DNA of 35,798 nt, taken from contig JAJDGX010000014.1 of the NCBI GenBank assembly GCA_030265885.1, positions 1-35,798 of the forward strand. Direction: 5' to 3'. A program made the position numbers and the translations under genes. This document shows, one piece after another, positions 1-6,704 of the stretch (positions are counted from its first letter, which is position 1; each line of letters starts with the position of its first letter). Under the pieces are notes generated by a model, which was not told the origin of the DNA, did no database searches, and saw only the letters and a list, made by a program, of their open reading frames with translations. The stretch is from Ruminococcaceae bacterium OttesenSCG-928-L11. Its GTDB lineage: Bacteria; Bacillota; Clostridia; Oscillospirales; Ruminococcaceae.

Positions 1-280
1 AGTCGCCGATGACCTGTAGAACCGGCTTTTTGTGGGAGATGGAGGTGCCCAGATTGCCCTGGAGAAGCTCCTTGAACCAGTTGATAAACTTGATGTAAAA
101 CGGCTGATCCAGCCCCAGCTTCAGGGCAAGCTCCGCCTTTTGCTCCGGCGTCATCCGGGGATCCATCATGTTGGCCAGAGGGCCGCCGGGTGCCTGTTCC
201 AAAATAAAGAACAGTATAAATACAATCCCGATAAACACCGGGATAATCTGCAATAGCCGCCTTGTAATGTATGTTCGCAT
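1..280 (-). CDS. ABC transporter permease, OppB/DppB type (partial, N-terminal 93 residues)
   Basis: The visible product begins MRTYITRRLLQIIPVFIGIV and continues beyond the window edge. An N-terminal membrane helix (about residues 9-29) is followed by an APGGP-type turn and a soluble stretch containing GLDQPFYIKFINWFKELLQGN, the usual N-terminal layout of the inner-membrane permease of peptide/nickel (family 5) ABC importers. The start ATG has an AGGAGGGG ribosome binding site just upstream. It lies downstream of, and on the same strand as, the family 5 binding-protein gene, which fits a dpp/opp-like operon. The second permease and the ATPases would lie outside the window. The substrate cannot be told from this fragment. 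Confidence 0.88.
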   Translation of the reverse strand, partial: MRTYITRRLLQIIPVFIGIVFILFFILEQAPGGPLANMMDPRMTPEQKAELALKLGLDQPFYIKFINWFKELLQGNLGTSISHKKPVLQVIGD

Positions 281-621
281 ATTGACCCCTCCTGTTACCT
301 GTAGTGTGTAGGGAATTAGAACTCCCTGGAAATAGGAGCCGCGGGTGGAAGGCCGCCGCATGCTATTTTACAATGCAAAATAGCAAACGCGGGACAGCCG
401 CGCTTTATATTTTGTCTTGTAAAACAGCACACCATACCGATATAAGCTGGCAAAATACGGTAGGCCAAAACCCGCGTGGAACGAGCAGTCCGCCGGAAAG
501 GGGGAAAATCGCTCCGCCTATTGCCTGGCATGCAGATGCCGCAAAATAGTTTCAAAGAAGCCCGGACAAACGCCGGGCTTCTTTGAGTATGAATCAATTC
601 GCTTTTACAATCAGAATTCGA
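281..621 (-). other. Intercistronic spacer with three hairpins between binding protein and permease
   Basis: This 341-base stretch holds no convincing gene. In the direction of the operon it contains a strong 13-bp hairpin (553-585), then a 5-bp GC hairpin (388-402, CGCGG/CCGCG) and a perfect 9-bp AT-rich hairpin (361-385, TGCTATTTT/AAAATAGCA). Such spacers commonly stabilise the upstream binding-protein message and lower permease expression; that role is inferred. Two short ORFs here have no good ribosome binding site and look like chance. Confidence 0.55.
553..585 (-). terminator. Hairpin after the binding-protein gene (partial terminator or mRNA stabiliser)
   Basis: A perfect 13-bp stem (553-565 with 573-585, CAAAGAAGCCCGG and its complement) with a 7-nt loop lies 37 bases past the stop of the binding-protein gene. 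Only a short A/T tract follows in the minus direction, so it is probably a leaky terminator or RNA-stabilising hairpin, since the permease downstream belongs to the same operon. Confidence 0.6.
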
Positions 622-2379
622 TTACTCGGAAAGCGTGATCTGATCCAGGAAGAAGGGCCATTTTTTGAAGGCGTTGAAATCCATGCCGTTGATGCGGTCG
701 TTGATGGCCCAGATTTCGTTGCGGTAAGCGACGATAACAGTGGGGATCTCTTCGTTCATCAGCTTTGCGAATTCAACATAGTACTCTTCGCGCTTTGCCT
801 GGTCGAACTCGGTGCGGCCAAGGGCGATGAGCTCCTGGGCGCGGTCGTTGCGGTAGCCGGTGGCGTTGAAGCCGCCCTCGGTGTAGGCGTCGGCATCAAA
901 CAGGGCGCCCTTGGGGTCGGGATCCGCGCTGAGGGAGAAGCCCATGGTGTAGATGTCGAAGTCCTTGTCGCCGACAGGAGCGTCCATGGTGCGGTCAGAA
1001 ACAGTGTTGAAGTCCAGCAGTTCGATGGTCAGGTCGACACCCAGCTGTTTCCAGGAGTCGGCAGCCAGACCGGACAGGACGCCGGGCCACTCAGCCTCGG
1101 TGTAAACCAGCCAGGTCACGGAGAACTTCTGGCCGTCCTTGTAAAGGTAGCCGTCGGATTCTTTGTTCCAGCCGGCGTCGGACATCAGCTGCTGGGCTTT
1201 GTCCATATCAAAGGGATAGGCGTTCAGTTCGCTGACGTCGGGGAAAGCCCAGGAGGTGGGGGAGAAGGGGGCAAGGCCCACGCTGGCCAGGTTGGGGCCG
1301 TAAACGGCGTCGATGAAGGTCTCGCGGTCGAGCGCATACATCAGGGCCTGGCGGGTGCGAACGTCAGACAGGGTGGGGCGGGTGGTGTTGAAGGCCATGA
1401 AGGTGTAGCCGTTGCCGACAAAGGTGCGGGCAGAGGCGTTGGACAGATCGTTGAACGCCGCGTAGTTGTCCTCGTTGGCGTCGGGCTGGCAGAAGTCGAT
1501 CTGGCCGGTCTGCATGGCGCCCAGAAGGCTTTCCTTGGGAACGTCGTTGATGAGGATGCCGTCAATTTTGGCGGCGGTGGAGGTGTCCCAGTAGGTTTCG
1601 TTGCGGGACATCTGAGTATACTGCTTGGGCTCAAACGCGTCGAGAACCATGCGGCCGGAGCCGAGGGGTTTATCCATCAGCGCGGTGAAATCGGCAAAAT
1701 TCTCGAACTCGTAGTAATGCTTGGGCATAATGCCGTATACCAGGTCAGCGATGTTGGCGGGGCTGGCTTCCTGATAGGTAAAGGAAATGGTTTTCTCGTC
1801 AATGATCTGGATGCCGGACAGGCCGCCTGCATAGTTGGCCTTGAACTCGTCAATGCCTTCCAGGTTGGCGATGGCGTAGCCGCGGGGGCCGGTGTAGTCG
1901 GGATGGCCGATGGCTTCATAGGTGAACTTGACGTCCTCGGTGGTCATGGGGGTACCGTCGGAGAAGGTGACGCCGTCCTTCAGGGTGAAAGTGTAGGTGC
2001 GGTTGTCCTCGGACATCTCGTAGGTGGCGATGTTGCTGGGGACGTAGATACCCTCTTCGTCCGTGATGATCAGGGATTCAAAGATGCAGTCTACAACATA
2101 ACCGTCGTATACGTTGTCGCTCATGATGGGGTTGAAGCGACCCTCGATGCTGGTGGTGCCGTAGCGGAGAATGTTGGCGTCGCCGGTGGCGGTGCCGGTC
2201 TCGGCAGGGGCGGACTCGGAGCTGGTGCTGGCAGCGCCTGTGCTGCTGCCAGCGGTGGAAGCGTCACCTGTGGAAGTGCTTCCGCCGGTGGAGTTGCCGC
2301 AGCCCGCAAATGTAGATGTGGCGATAACCGCGCACAGCAGGAAGGGCAGGACCCTCTTCAGGTTCTTTCTGATACTCAT
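622..2379 (-). CDS. ABC transporter substrate-binding lipoprotein, family 5 (peptide/nickel type)
   Basis: This 585-residue product is an extracytoplasmic binding protein of the SBP_bac_5 family, delivering oligopeptides or a similar ligand to an OppB/DppB-type importer. The N-terminus is a lipoprotein signal with Cys27 in TFAGC, followed by a Ser/Thr/Gly/Ala-rich linker of about 40 residues. The body shows family features: LRYGTTSIEGRFNPIMSDN, LKDGVTFSDGTPMTTEDVKF, and RTRQALMYALDRETFIDAVY. The length is normal for the family. The start ATG is preceded by GGAGGACAAGA. The permease gene follows downstream. A promoter and a structured leader lie upstream. The ligand cannot be assigned from sequence alone. 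Confidence 0.93.
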   Translation of the reverse strand: MSIRKNLKRVLPFLLCAVIATSTFAGCGNSTGGSTSTGDASTAGSSTGAASTSSESAPAETGTATGDANILRYGTTSIEGRFNPIMSDNVYDGYVVDCIFESLIITDEEGIYVPSNIATYEMSEDNRTYTFTLKDGVTFSDGTPMTTEDVKFTYEAIGHPDYTGPRGYAIANLEGIDEFKANYAGGLSGIQIIDEKTISFTYQEASPANIADLVYGIMPKHYYEFENFADFTALMDKPLGSGRMVLDAFEPKQYTQMSRNETYWDTSTAAKIDGILINDVPKESLLGAMQTGQIDFCQPDANEDNYAAFNDLSNASARTFVGNGYTFMAFNTTRPTLSDVRTRQALMYALDRETFIDAVYGPNLASVGLAPFSPTSWAFPDVSELNAYPFDMDKAQQLMSDAGWNKESDGYLYKDGQKFSVTWLVYTEAEWPGVLSGLAADSWKQLGVDLTIELLDFNTVSDRTMDAPVGDKDFDIYTMGFSLSADPDPKGALFDADAYTEGGFNATGYRNDRAQELIALGRTEFDQAKREEYYVEFAKLMNEEIPTVIVAYRNEIWAINDRINGMDFNAFKKWPFFLDQITLSE

Positions 2380-2417
2380 TCTTGTCCTCCTTACAATCTT
2401 TCGGTGAGCCGAGGGCC

Positions 2418-2537
2418 AAAAAGGAAACAGTTTCCTTTACTCCCCGGATCGAACCGACGCGGCTTTAACCCTGTTCGTTTTTACCAAAGCCGCTTCCAAT
2501 GCATGCACGGCTCCGCAATTTAGCGGATGAAAGCCGT
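2418..2537 (-). promoter_or_regulatory. Structured 5' leader of the binding-protein operon
   Basis: Between the promoter and the start codon lies a leader of about 170 nt with several helices in the minus-strand RNA. These are a hairpin at 2507-2537 (ACGGCT/AGCCGT with inner CCGC/GCGG), a perfect 8-bp hairpin (2459-2466 with 2486-2493, GCGGCTTT/AAAGCCGC), and an 8-bp A/U-rich hairpin at 2420-2438 that runs into a short U-tract (2422-2418), which could act as a terminator. The GCCG/CGGC strands of the first two hairpins are mutually complementary, so alternative folds are possible. It matches no riboswitch class I know. Confidence 0.45.
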
Positions 2538-2555
2538 AAACTTGCATCTTTGACT

Positions 2556-2583
2556 ATTATATATAAAAACAGCATTTTTTCAA
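2556..2583 (-). promoter_or_regulatory. Sigma-A-type promoter for the binding-protein/permease operon
   Basis: On the minus strand TTGAAA (2583-2578) and TATAAT (2561-2556) are separated by 16 bases. This predicts transcription starting near 2549 and a 5' leader of about 170 nt before the ATG. Confidence 0.75.
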
Positions 2584-2888
2584 CCTTTTTGGTTTTAAAT
2601 CAGAAAATTGTCTTTAATTATTAACAAAAATGTCACTTCCGATTTAGTGTGCTATCACTAAAAATCGGTAGAGTATATAAGGCGGTTGCTGTTTTTATGT
2701 ACGGGGTATACAATAACACCGACACGGTGTGGGATAATACTGGGCGGAACGATGCGACGGCCGGAATCTCGGGTGGATGGCCGGTGAGCGATGGGGCAGG
2801 TGACGGGGGTATCCGGACGGATAGGGGCGCGGTGGCTCCGCCGAAGGAGTCGGCTGTGACCGGCGAAAAATAATGATGGCTGGGGAAA
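2584..2888. other. Divergent intergenic region with one imperfect inverted repeat
   Basis: This stretch between the two divergent promoters has no gene I can support. It contains an inverted repeat at 2639-2668 (CCGATTTAGTG, 6-nt loop, CACTAAAAATCGG, with two extra A bases in the right arm) and a short ACACCG/CGGTGT repeat near 2716-2731. A 74-codon ORF crosses it but lacks a ribosome binding site and looks compositional. Confidence 0.4.
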
Positions 2889-2930
2889 TTGATTCTTGCG
2901 AAAAACCTGATATACTTATTAATAAGTATA
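2889..2930 (+). promoter_or_regulatory. Promoter with a 20-bp perfect palindromic operator
   Basis: TTGATT (2889-2894) and TATACT (2911-2916) with 16-bp spacing form a plausible sigma-A promoter. The sequence 2911-2930 is a perfect palindrome (half-site TATACTTATT) that begins with the -10 element. A dimeric repressor bound there would block transcription of the HAD phosphatase gene. The cognate regulator is not identifiable in this window. Confidence 0.65.
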
Positions 2931-2979
2931 AGCATTAGTATATCGCAACTGGAAAATAAATGCAAGGGATGTGACGGTG

Positions 2980-3780
2980 ATGAGCGACTTTGCGGCGGCG
3001 CTAAAGACGGTTCGGTGCTTTGCGCTGGACATGGATGGGACGTTCTATTTGGGCAACCGGGTGCTGGACGGCTCCATGGATTTTTTGAAAAAGGTGGAGG
3101 AGACGGGGCGGCAGTTTGTGTTTCTCACCAACAACTCCTCCAAAAGCAGGAAGGAGTATCTGGCAAAGCTTGCGAAAATGGGCGTGACTGTCACCGAGCG
3201 GCAGATGGTGACCTCCGGCCAGGCGACGATTCTGCATTTGCAGAGATTTTTCCCGGGAAAACGGGTCTATCTGCTGGGCAATTCCATATTGGCCGAGGAG
3301 TTCGAGGACGCCGGTATCGTGCTGGATGACGACAATCCGGATGTGCTGGTTACAGCCTTTGACACGACGTTGACCTATGAGAAAATGACAAAGGCCTGTG
3401 ATTTTGCCCGGGCGGGGCTGCCGTTTTTGGCGACCCACCCCGACTATAACTGCCCCACGGAAACCGGCTTTATCCCGGATATCGGCGCGATTCACGCCTT
3501 TATCCACGCATCGACCGGCCGGATGCCGGACAAGATAATCGGGAAGCCGTACCGGGAAATCATCGATTGCGCTTTGGCGCAGACAGGCTGCCGGGCGGAG
3601 GAGACGGTTATGGTAGGGGACAGGCTCTACACCGATATCGCCGTGGCCGGAAATGTCCCGGGGCTGCGGAGTATCCTTGTGCTGTCGGGCGAGACTGCCG
3701 AGGCGGATTTGGAGGGGGCGGAGGTGTGCCCCGATATGGTATTTGGCTCGCTCAAGGATATGATTCCATATCTTGAATAA
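2980..3780 (+). CDS. HAD-IIA family hydrolase (NagD/4-nitrophenylphosphatase-like)
   Basis: The 266-residue product is a cytoplasmic HAD-superfamily phosphatase of subfamily IIA. Motif I is DMDGT (Asp17 nucleophile, Asp19 acid/base), motif II lies in VFLTNNSSKSR, the motif III Lys lies in IGKPYREI, and motif IV is MVGDRLYTDI. The C2-type cap insertion sits between motifs II and III, as in NagD, AraL and PhoE-type sugar or nucleotide phosphatases. The reading frame is open from GTG 2971, but AAGGGA at 2964-2969 fits GTG 2977 or ATG 2980 better; ATG 2980 is used. The physiological substrate cannot be read from sequence. The gene appears monocistronic or loosely linked to the glycosylase gene 136 bp downstream. 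Confidence 0.9.
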   Translation: MSDFAAALKTVRCFALDMDGTFYLGNRVLDGSMDFLKKVEETGRQFVFLTNNSSKSRKEYLAKLAKMGVTVTERQMVTSGQATILHLQRFFPGKRVYLLGNSILAEEFEDAGIVLDDDNPDVLVTAFDTTLTYEKMTKACDFARAGLPFLATHPDYNCPTETGFIPDIGAIHAFIHASTGRMPDKIIGKPYREIIDCALAQTGCRAEETVMVGDRLYTDIAVAGNVPGLRSILVLSGETAEADLEGAEVCPDMVFGSLKDMIPYLE

Positions 3781-3875
3781 AATATTACTGCCGGAAGGAG
3801 GGCAGACCCGGGTACGGCCATTGCGGTTCGGCGGGCTGGAATGCCAATCCTGATAGAAAGAGGGGAACCGCTTGG

Positions 3876-3897
3876 GGCGATTCGGCGGCGAATCGCC
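3876..3897 (+). repeat. 9-bp perfect hairpin upstream of the DNA glycosylase gene
   Basis: GGCGATTCG (3876-3884) and CGAATCGCC (3889-3897) pair perfectly around a 4-nt loop just before ATG 3917. It may modulate translation, or it may be a remnant terminator between the phosphatase and glycosylase genes, although no T-run follows. Confidence 0.45.
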
Positions 3898-3916
3898 ATT
3901 TGGGGTCGATATCCAC

Positions 3917-4528
3917 ATGAGAAAGCTTACGGAATATGGCGAAAAGCTGGACCGGGATTTCTACATGCGGGACGCGGTTCAGGTTGCGGTGGAGCTGCTG
4001 GGAAAGCGGCTGATCCGTGTGGTGGACGGGGTTCCGCTGGTGGCGGAGATCACGGAGACCGAGGCCTATACGGGAGTAAACGACAAGGCCAGTCACGCCT
4101 ATGGCGGGCGGCTGACCCAGCGAACCCGTGTGATGTATCAAATTGGCGGATACGCCTATATTTACCTGATTTACGGCATACACAGCATGCTGAATGTGGT
4201 GACAGGCCCCAAGAACGACCCCTGCTGTGTTTTGATTCGCATGGCGGAGCCGCTGGAGGGGCTGGATTCGATTGCGCTGAACCGGTATGGAAAGGAATAC
4301 GACAAGCTGGGCAAGGTGCGGCGAAAGGGGCTTCTGGATGGGCCGGGCAAAATCTGTCAGGGATTTGGCCTGCGGACAGAGCACAGCGGCATGGATTTGA
4401 CCGGCGACGAGTTGTTTCTTGCGGAGCCGAGGGAACAGAATCCCCGGGTCGTAAGAGAAGGGAAGCGAATCAACATCGACTATGCGGAGGAAGCGGCGGA
4501 TTTTCTGTATCGATTTTATGTGGAATAA
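3917..4528 (+). CDS. DNA-3-methyladenine glycosylase (AAG/MPG family)
   Basis: This 203-residue protein removes alkylated or deaminated purines from DNA by base excision. It shows the AAG active-site segment TETEAYTG, with catalytic Glu49, Tyr51 and His60 spaced as in human AAG (E125, Y127, H136). It also has the conserved YIYLIYGIHSMLNVV strand and LIRMAEPLEG. Length matches bacterial members (about 200 residues). ATG 3917 is chosen because the family conservation begins there. The frame extends upstream to TTG 3872, which has an AGAGGGG site, so a 15-residue longer form cannot be excluded. A strong bidirectional terminator follows directly. Confidence 0.92.
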   Translation: MRKLTEYGEKLDRDFYMRDAVQVAVELLGKRLIRVVDGVPLVAEITETEAYTGVNDKASHAYGGRLTQRTRVMYQIGGYAYIYLIYGIHSMLNVVTGPKNDPCCVLIRMAEPLEGLDSIALNRYGKEYDKLGKVRRKGLLDGPGKICQGFGLRTEHSGMDLTGDELFLAEPREQNPRVVREGKRINIDYAEEAADFLYRFYVE

Positions 4529-4530
4529 GG

Positions 4531-4569
4531 GCATCCCCCGGAAATCGCGCGGTGATTTCCGGGGGATGC
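4531..4569. terminator. Bidirectional terminator between the glycosylase and D-lactate dehydrogenase genes
   Basis: A perfect 16-bp stem (4531-4546 with 4554-4569) with a 7-nt loop sits between two convergent genes, 2 bases past one stop and 3 bases before the other. T-rich sequence flanks it weakly. Confidence 0.8.
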
Positions 4570-4572
4570 TGC

Positions 4573-5562
4573 TTATTTGTCCTTCAGCGTCACTTCATTG
4601 GTAAGGGGCTTGCCGTCCGCGTATTCGCGGATATTGTCCAGTGTGACCCGGGCGATGGCCTCCATGGCTTCGCGGGTAAAGAAGGCCTGGTGAGAGGTGA
4701 CGATGACGTTGGGGAAGGAGAGAAGCCGGGCCAGCTCGTCGTCGTCGATGATTTGATCCGACAAGTCCTCGAAAAAGTAGTGCTCCTCCTCCTCGTAGAC
4801 ATCCAGCCCGGCCCCGCCTATCTTTTTGGACTTTAGCCCATCCAGCAGCGCTTCTGTATCGATGAGGGCGCCGCGGGAGGTGTTGATAATGAGGACGCCG
4901 TCCTTCATTTTGGCAATGGAATCGGCGCGGATCATATGGTGGGTGTCCCGTGTCAGGGGGCAGTGGAGGGAGAGGATGTCCGACTGGGAAAGCAGGGTGT
5001 CCAGTCCCACATATTCACCGGGGACGGCCGGATTGGGGTAGGGGTCGTAGGCCAGCACCCGCATGCCAAAGCCGGCGGCGATCTCAGCGAACAGTTGGCC
5101 GATGCGGCCGGTTCCGGCGACGCCGATGGTTTTCCCCCGCAGGTCGGTGCCCATGAGACCGTTGATGTTGAAGTTGTTGTCCCGGGTGCGGGTGTAGGCC
5201 CGGTGGATTTTTCGGTTTACAGCCAGCAGCAGGGCGATGGCGTGCTCCGCGATGGCGGTGGGGGAGTAGCTGGGAACCCGCACAATGGGAATTTTGCCCT
5301 GCGCCGCCTTCAAATCCACCTGATTGTAGCCGGAGCAGCGCAGTGCCAGCAGGCCGACGCCGTATTGGTGAAGCAGGTCGATGACTTCTGCCGTGGCGGG
5401 GTCGTTGACAAAAACGCAGACAACGTCAAAGCCCTTGGCAAAGACGGCGGTTTCTGTGTTGAGCTTGTACTCGTAGAATTTGATGGTAAAGCCGTATTCC
5501 TCGGAGAGGGGCTGGAACCAGATGCGGTCGTAGGGCTTGGTGTCGAAAAAGGCAATTTTCAT
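4573..5562 (-). CDS. ldhA: D-lactate dehydrogenase (D-isomer 2-hydroxyacid dehydrogenase family)
   Basis: The 329-residue product interconverts pyruvate and D-lactate with NAD(H). The Rossmann motif GTGRIG lies at residues 150-155. The catalytic triad is visible as Arg230 (NTSRG), Glu259 (DVYEEE) and His291 (TSHQAFFT), with the same spacing as R235/E264/H296 of lactobacillal D-LDH. The CSGYNQVD substrate-loop segment is typical of LdhA-type enzymes rather than phosphoglycerate dehydrogenases. The start at 5562 is set by AGGAGGTT ideally placed upstream; the frame is open further, but nothing supports a longer protein. It appears monocistronic. A related 2-hydroxyacid such as hydroxyisocaproate cannot be strictly excluded as substrate. 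Confidence 0.9.
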   Translation of the reverse strand: MKIAFFDTKPYDRIWFQPLSEEYGFTIKFYEYKLNTETAVFAKGFDVVCVFVNDPATAEVIDLLHQYGVGLLALRCSGYNQVDLKAAQGKIPIVRVPSYSPTAIAEHAIALLLAVNRKIHRAYTRTRDNNFNINGLMGTDLRGKTIGVAGTGRIGQLFAEIAAGFGMRVLAYDPYPNPAVPGEYVGLDTLLSQSDILSLHCPLTRDTHHMIRADSIAKMKDGVLIINTSRGALIDTEALLDGLKSKKIGGAGLDVYEEEEHYFFEDLSDQIIDDDELARLLSFPNVIVTSHQAFFTREAMEAIARVTLDNIREYADGKPLTNEVTLKDK

Positions 5563-5700
5563 GGGGGAACCTCCTGTGTGATGCATTGGTGGGTGCCGGA
5601 TAAAGAGGGGAATGGGGCTGGGGACTTTTATAGTATGGCATGAAGCCGGAGAAGTTATAAGGGGCTTTGCGTTAAAAAAGAGTAAAGGGAACAAAGAAAC

Positions 5701-5725
5701 AAAAAAACCGACGCTGAGCGCCGGT
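5701..5725 (-). terminator. Terminator of the SARP-like regulator operon
   Basis: On the minus strand ACCGGCGC-TCA-GCGTCGGT forms an 8-bp stem (one G-U pair) followed by seven T residues (5707-5701). It lies 43 bases past the stop of the 71-residue gene. Confidence 0.8.
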
Positions 5726-5768
5726 TCTATGAACATGGATCTACAGTATACGAAAGCAGGGGACGGAT

Positions 5769-5984
5769 TTACTTCCAGACGGCTTCCTCGTCGTCGGCAT
5801 CCGGGTCGGAACCGATGGCGGTGTCCATCAGCTTGAGCATTTCCAGGGTACTGCGGAACCGCTGTACCTTTTTCTTTTCAATCCAAGTCAACGTTCCCTG
5901 CCAGGTCGCGTTTTGGTTAAACTGGATTTGCACTACAAAACTTTCCTTTTTTCTTGAGTCCTGCATGTTGTCCTGATCCACCAT
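5769..5984 (-). CDS. Small NATWQG-domain protein (unknown function)
   Basis: The 71-residue product is a cytosolic-looking small protein with the core FVVQIQFNQNATWQGTLTW, then IEKKK, then RFRSTLEMLKLMDTAI and an acidic tail. The core aligns with the last 48 residues of the upstream 151-residue gene product (NATWQG, W, FRS, LE, K in register), so the two genes are paralogous. ATG 5984 is chosen because GGAGGTGA precedes it at 7-bp spacing; the frame is open further upstream without a better site. It is the last gene of the regulator unit, before a terminator. The 216-base spacer before it carries a 7-bp inverted repeat (TGTCACA 6085-6091, TGTGACA 6115-6121). I do not recognise the family. Confidence 0.7.
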   Translation of the reverse strand: MVDQDNMQDSRKKESFVVQIQFNQNATWQGTLTWIEKKKVQRFRSTLEMLKLMDTAIGSDPDADDEEAVWK

Positions 5985-6200
5985 AGTGCACTCACCTCCA
6001 GTTTGCAGCATGACATCACTGATAAGCCTTTTCACGGCATTTCCTACCTTTACAATAGATTATGACACATGGAAGTCACGCGCATGTCACATGAAAATGC
6101 TCAAAATGTGGGGGTGTGACAAGTGGGGAGGGGATTTCCGTGACTGGGGGCTTTTCGGCGGCGACGGCATTCTGCCGAGAGACCGGGATGGAATGGCGGT

Positions 6201-6656
6201 TTACACAGTCTCGGACAGCATCTGGTTGCTGATTTTGATGAACTCCAGAATGCTGCGGAAGTCGTGGGATTCGTCCTGCTCCACCCATTTTACCGAGCCC
6301 TGCCATGTGGCGTTGTGGCGAAAGCGGACGTGGAGGAGGAAGGTGGCGTGCTTGCCGGAAAGCACAGGCTCCTCGCCGGGCTGGTGGTACCGGGTCAGGG
6401 ATACATCCGCGCCCCGCAGGGTGGCGGACTGGGGCTTGTCAAAGTTGCGGGTGGCGTAGTATGCCTGGGGATAATTGATGTCGTCAAAGAATGTTTCCAG
6501 GATGTCAATCATATGCATTACACTGGTAAAGGTCACAATTTCGGGCAGATAAGGGCTGTATATTCTTCCGGAATACTCATATTCAGACGTGTCGTCTATG
6601 CAGATTGTCACTCTGGAAGCGTCACTTGCGACAAGCTTGGTTCCGCGCAGCGCCAA
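6201..6656 (-). CDS. NATWQG-domain protein, 151 residues (unknown function)
   Basis: The product has no signal peptide or membrane segment. The first 100 residues are unrecognised (DDTSEYEYSGRIYSPYLPEI, FTSVMHMIDILETFFD). The C-terminal 48 residues (LLHVRFRHNATWQGSVKWVE, then DFRSILEFIKISNQML) repeat the domain of the 71-residue neighbour. The start is TTG at 6656 behind AGGAGGG with 7-bp spacing. It lies 48 bases downstream of the SARP-like regulator gene on the same strand, so the two are probably cotranscribed. The conserved tryptophans and the FRS-LE-K helix suggest a small folded binding or partner module; that is inference only. Confidence 0.75.
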   Translation of the reverse strand: MALRGTKLVASDASRVTICIDDTSEYEYSGRIYSPYLPEIVTFTSVMHMIDILETFFDDINYPQAYYATRNFDKPQSATLRGADVSLTRYHQPGEEPVLSGKHATFLLHVRFRHNATWQGSVKWVEQDESHDFRSILEFIKISNQMLSETV

Positions 6657-6704
6657 TGGTTATCCCTCCTGTGAATTGGCATATCCTGTTCCGGAGCGGC
6701 GGGC

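Noticed and set aside
2440-2460. tRNA T-arm-like GGTTCGATCC in the binding-protein leader
   Set aside because: No acceptor, D or anticodon arms can be built around it; it is part of the leader hairpins.
583-2523. 646-codon open frame on the plus strand opposite the binding-protein gene
   Set aside because: It is the antisense shadow of a lipobox-containing family 5 binding protein with a good ribosome binding site; its translation is a Gly/Val-rich sequence with no domain features.
2649-2873. 74-codon ORF between the divergent promoters
   Set aside because: No ribosome binding site, Gly/Asp/Thr-rich composition without structure, and it overlaps the region before the palindromic promoter.
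3841-4836. 331-codon plus-strand frame starting near the glycosylase gene
   Set aside because: It runs out of frame through the glycosylase, across a strong terminator and antisense to ldhA. The AAGGAGGG near 3794 is too far from any supported start.
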